Shown: piece after piece, positions 62,218 through 64,000 of the stretch
How the letters are laid out: the number at the start of each line of letters is the position of its first letter
How positions within the stretch are numbered: the stretch's first letter is position 1
Source of the DNA: Amycolatopsis solani
GTDB taxonomy: Bacteria > Actinomycetota > Actinomycetes > Mycobacteriales > Pseudonocardiaceae
DNA: 64,000 bases
Assembly (NCBI RefSeq): GCF_033441515.1
Contig: NZ_JAWQJT010000001.1
Location: 3,162,001-3,226,000 of the forward strand
Direction: 5' to 3'
Notes under the pieces: generated by a model
What the model was told of the DNA's origin: nothing
Databases searched by the model: none
Seen by the model: the letters and a program-made list of their open reading frames with translations, nothing else
Translations under genes and position numbers: made by a program

Positions 62218-64000
62218 ATGGTAACCGGCACCCGCGAACGAACCCGGGACGACGCCCCGCCTTCCGGGCGCGTCCGGAAGGGCGCGTTCTTCCGGCGGCC
62301 GAGCACCTGGATCGTGCTGGCGCTGACCACGTTGTCGTTCCTGCAGATGCCGGGGAAGACGACGTTCGACACCAAGCTCGACCTCGCCGTCGACCCGCTC
62401 GCCTTCCTCGGCCGCGCCCTGCACCTGTGGAACCCCCAGGCCACGGCGGGGGAGCTGCAGAACCAGGCGTACGGCTACCTCTTCCCGATGGGCCCGTTCT
62501 TCGCGCTGTGCCAGGCGGTGGGCGTGCCCGCGTGGATCGCGCAACGGCTGTGGGGCGCGATCCTGCTGTCGGCCGCGTTCGGCGGGGCGCTGCTGCTGGC
62601 GCGCGCGATGAAGATCGGCACCGAGCGCACGCGGCTGATCGGCGCGCTCGGCTACGCGCTCGCGCCGCGCATGCTGACCGAAATCGGTGGTCTCTCCGCG
62701 GAAATGCTGCCCGCGGTGCTCCTGCCGTGGGTGCTGGTGCCGCTGGTGCGGGCCGGGAAGATCGGCTCGCCGCGGCGCGCGGCCGGGCTGTCCGCGCTGG
62801 CCGTGCTGTGCATGGGCGGCGTCAACGGCGCGATGGTCGTGATGGCGCTCGTCCTGCCCGGACTCTGGCTGCTGACGCGCAAGTGGACGCGCGAGCACGT
62901 CAGGCTGGTCCTGTGGTGGTTCGCCTTCGTCGCCGGCGTGACGCTGTGGTGGATCCTGCCGCTGCTGCTGCTCGGCGAATACAGCCTGCCGTTCCTGGAC
63001 TACATCGAGTCCGCGACGAACACGACCGCGCCGATGTCGCTGTTCGAGGTGCTGCGCGGGACCAACCAGTGGGTCGCCTACGTCGTGCAGGGCACGCCGT
63101 GGTGGCCGGGCGGCTGGTCGCTGATCGACAACCCGGTGCTGATGCTGGCCACCGGGCTCGTCGCCGGCGTCGGCCTGTTCGGGCTGACCCGGCGCGGCCT
63201 TCCGGAGCGGCGGTTCCTCGTCTTCGGCGTGCTCACCGGGTTGACCCTGCTGACCATCGGCTACGTCGGCACGCTCGACAGCCCGGTCGCCGAGCAGGTC
63301 CGGCACCTGCTCGACGGGCCGCTCGCGCCGCTGCGCAACGTCCACAAGTTCGAACCGGTGCTGCGGTTGCCGCTGGTGCTCGCGTTCGTGCACGGCATCT
63401 CGAGCCCGGCCCGGGTGAAGTCCGCGCGCCGGTTCCTGCGGCCCGCGCTGGGACTGCTGCTGGTGCTGGTGATGGCCGCGCCCGCGTGGCTGCTGAACCT
63501 GCGGTCCGGGCCGGGCTGGGACGAGGTTCCCGGCTACTGGTACGACGCCATGGGTTACGTCGCGAAGGCCGACCCGAACGCCCGGACGCTGCTGCTGCCG
63601 GCCACCGGGTTCGGCGAGTACGAGTGGGGCCGCACGGTCGACGAGCCCGCGCAGGCGATCGCGAAGAGCCCGTGGGCGGTGCGCAACCAGGTCCCGCTGG
63701 GGTCCGAAGGGAACACCCGGCTGATGGACTCCGTGGACGCGGCGCTCGCCGACGGCCGCGGCGATCCCGGGCTCGCCGCGCTGCTCGCGCGGTCCGGCTA
63801 CCGGTTCCTGTTGCTGCGCAACGACATCGAACGCGAGCGGACCAACGCGCCGCCCATTGCGACCCTGCGCGCCGGGCTGGCCGGCTCGCCGGGCATCGCC
63901 AAGGCGGCGGCGTTCGGCCCGCTGGAGGTCTACGAGGTGCGGCGGCCGGTGCCGCTCGCCACCGCGACGTCCACAAAGGACGTACCGACGGTGAGCGGCG
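62218..64000 (+). CDS. aftD: Alpha-(1->3)-arabinofuranosyltransferase AftD, N-terminal part (3' end outside window)
   Basis: At least 594 residues, still open at the window end; full AftD proteins exceed 1000. It is a GT-C membrane enzyme that adds arabinofuranose from decaprenyl-phosphoarabinose during arabinogalactan or lipoarabinomannan building. The first helix (about 31-43) is followed by an outside loop with Asp51, Asp55 and Asp59 (F-D-T-K-L-D-L-A-V-D-P), then F-L-G-R-A-L-H-L-W-N-P, a signature of the AftD/DUF3367 family. More than ten helices are visible, then a soluble part from about residue 440. The presence of aftD supports a Pseudonocardiaceae-like wall with arabinogalactan. The adjacent methyltransferase and GT-C-like genes may act on the same glycans. 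Confidence 0.88.
   Translation, partial: MVTGTRERTRDDAPPSGRVRKGAFFRRPSTWIVLALTTLSFLQMPGKTTFDTKLDLAVDPLAFLGRALHLWNPQATAGELQNQAYGYLFPMGPFFALCQAVGVPAWIAQRLWGAILLSAAFGGALLLARAMKIGTERTRLIGALGYALAPRMLTEIGGLSAEMLPAVLLPWVLVPLVRAGKIGSPRRAAGLSALAVLCMGGVNGAMVVMALVLPGLWLLTRKWTREHVRLVLWWFAFVAGVTLWWILPLLLLGEYSLPFLDYIESATNTTAPMSLFEVLRGTNQWVAYVVQGTPWWPGGWSLIDNPVLMLATGLVAGVGLFGLTRRGLPERRFLVFGVLTGLTLLTIGYVGTLDSPVAEQVRHLLDGPLAPLRNVHKFEPVLRLPLVLAFVHGISSPARVKSARRFLRPALGLLLVLVMAAPAWLLNLRSGPGWDEVPGYWYDAMGYVAKADPNARTLLLPATGFGEYEWGRTVDEPAQAIAKSPWAVRNQVPLGSEGNTRLMDSVDAALADGRGDPGLAALLARSGYRFLLLRNDIERERTNAPPIATLRAGLAGSPGIAKAAAFGPLEVYEVRRPVPLATATSTKDVPTVSG

Overview
The window is a 64 kb piece of a very GC-rich actinomycete chromosome. 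Gene content points to the Pseudonocardiaceae, and most likely an Amycolatopsis-like organism. The reasons are GTG starts, apparently leaderless genes, an AftD-type arabinofuranosyltransferase (an arabinogalactan cell wall), ECF sigma factors, lipoproteins and many one-component regulators. The genus is inferred from style and has not been tested by any search.

Layout. 1-390: 3' end of a GH18 chitinase. 440-8232: an IclR regulator with 4-hydroxybenzoate 3-monooxygenase (pobA), an MFS pump, a PEP-mutase/isocitrate-lyase-family enzyme overlapping an ECF sigma gene, a divergent MFS/TetR pair, and a DUF3592-like membrane protein. 8361-14176: a FAD oxidoreductase, a LacI regulator and a complete carbohydrate ABC importer. 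They are linked by one palindromic operator that occurs upstream of both the oxidoreductase and the importer. 14199-25774: a two-component system, a GH92 alpha-mannosidase, a secreted lipase with a divergent PucR regulator, two small lipoproteins and a GH3 beta-glucosidase. 25992-29839: an Lrp/AsnC regulator divergent from a branched-chain 2-oxoacid dehydrogenase operon (E1 alpha, E1 beta, E2). 29893-33434: a membrane protein with a coiled-coil partner, an Imm-5-like putative immunity protein, a small membrane protein and a response regulator with an unusual extra N-terminal domain.

33388-51359 is the metabolic centrepiece, a complete choline-to-serine route. It comprises choline dehydrogenase (betA), an APC permease, betaine aldehyde dehydrogenase (betB), a BetI-like repressor with two operators, a Rieske oxygenase (probable glycine betaine demethylase), a Rieske ferredoxin with its reductase, dimethylglycine oxidase, heterotetrameric sarcosine oxidase (soxBDAG), serine hydroxymethyltransferase (glyA) and formyl-THF deformylase (purU). 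BetI and a GntR/FCD protein are the local regulators. The folate enzymes deal with the one-carbon units released by the demethylations.

51493-64000: an HtrA-like protease, an MFS/MarR pair, an AhpD-like protein, a MocR-type regulator, a 330-bp non-coding stretch with two identical repeat units exactly 200 bp apart, a glycosidase-like DUF1906-type protein, and a cell-envelope group. That group is a solute-binding/VWA fusion, a GT-C-like membrane protein, a methyltransferase and the start of aftD.

Across the window several families of long, nearly perfect palindromes sit at gene 3' ends, mostly between convergent genes and once inside soxG. A 13-bp interrupted palindrome, GTCC-N5-GGAC, recurs inside coding sequence where it forces rare codons. 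These dispersed elements, the operator-linked oxidoreductase/importer and the coiled-coil/immunity group are the least explained parts of the window.
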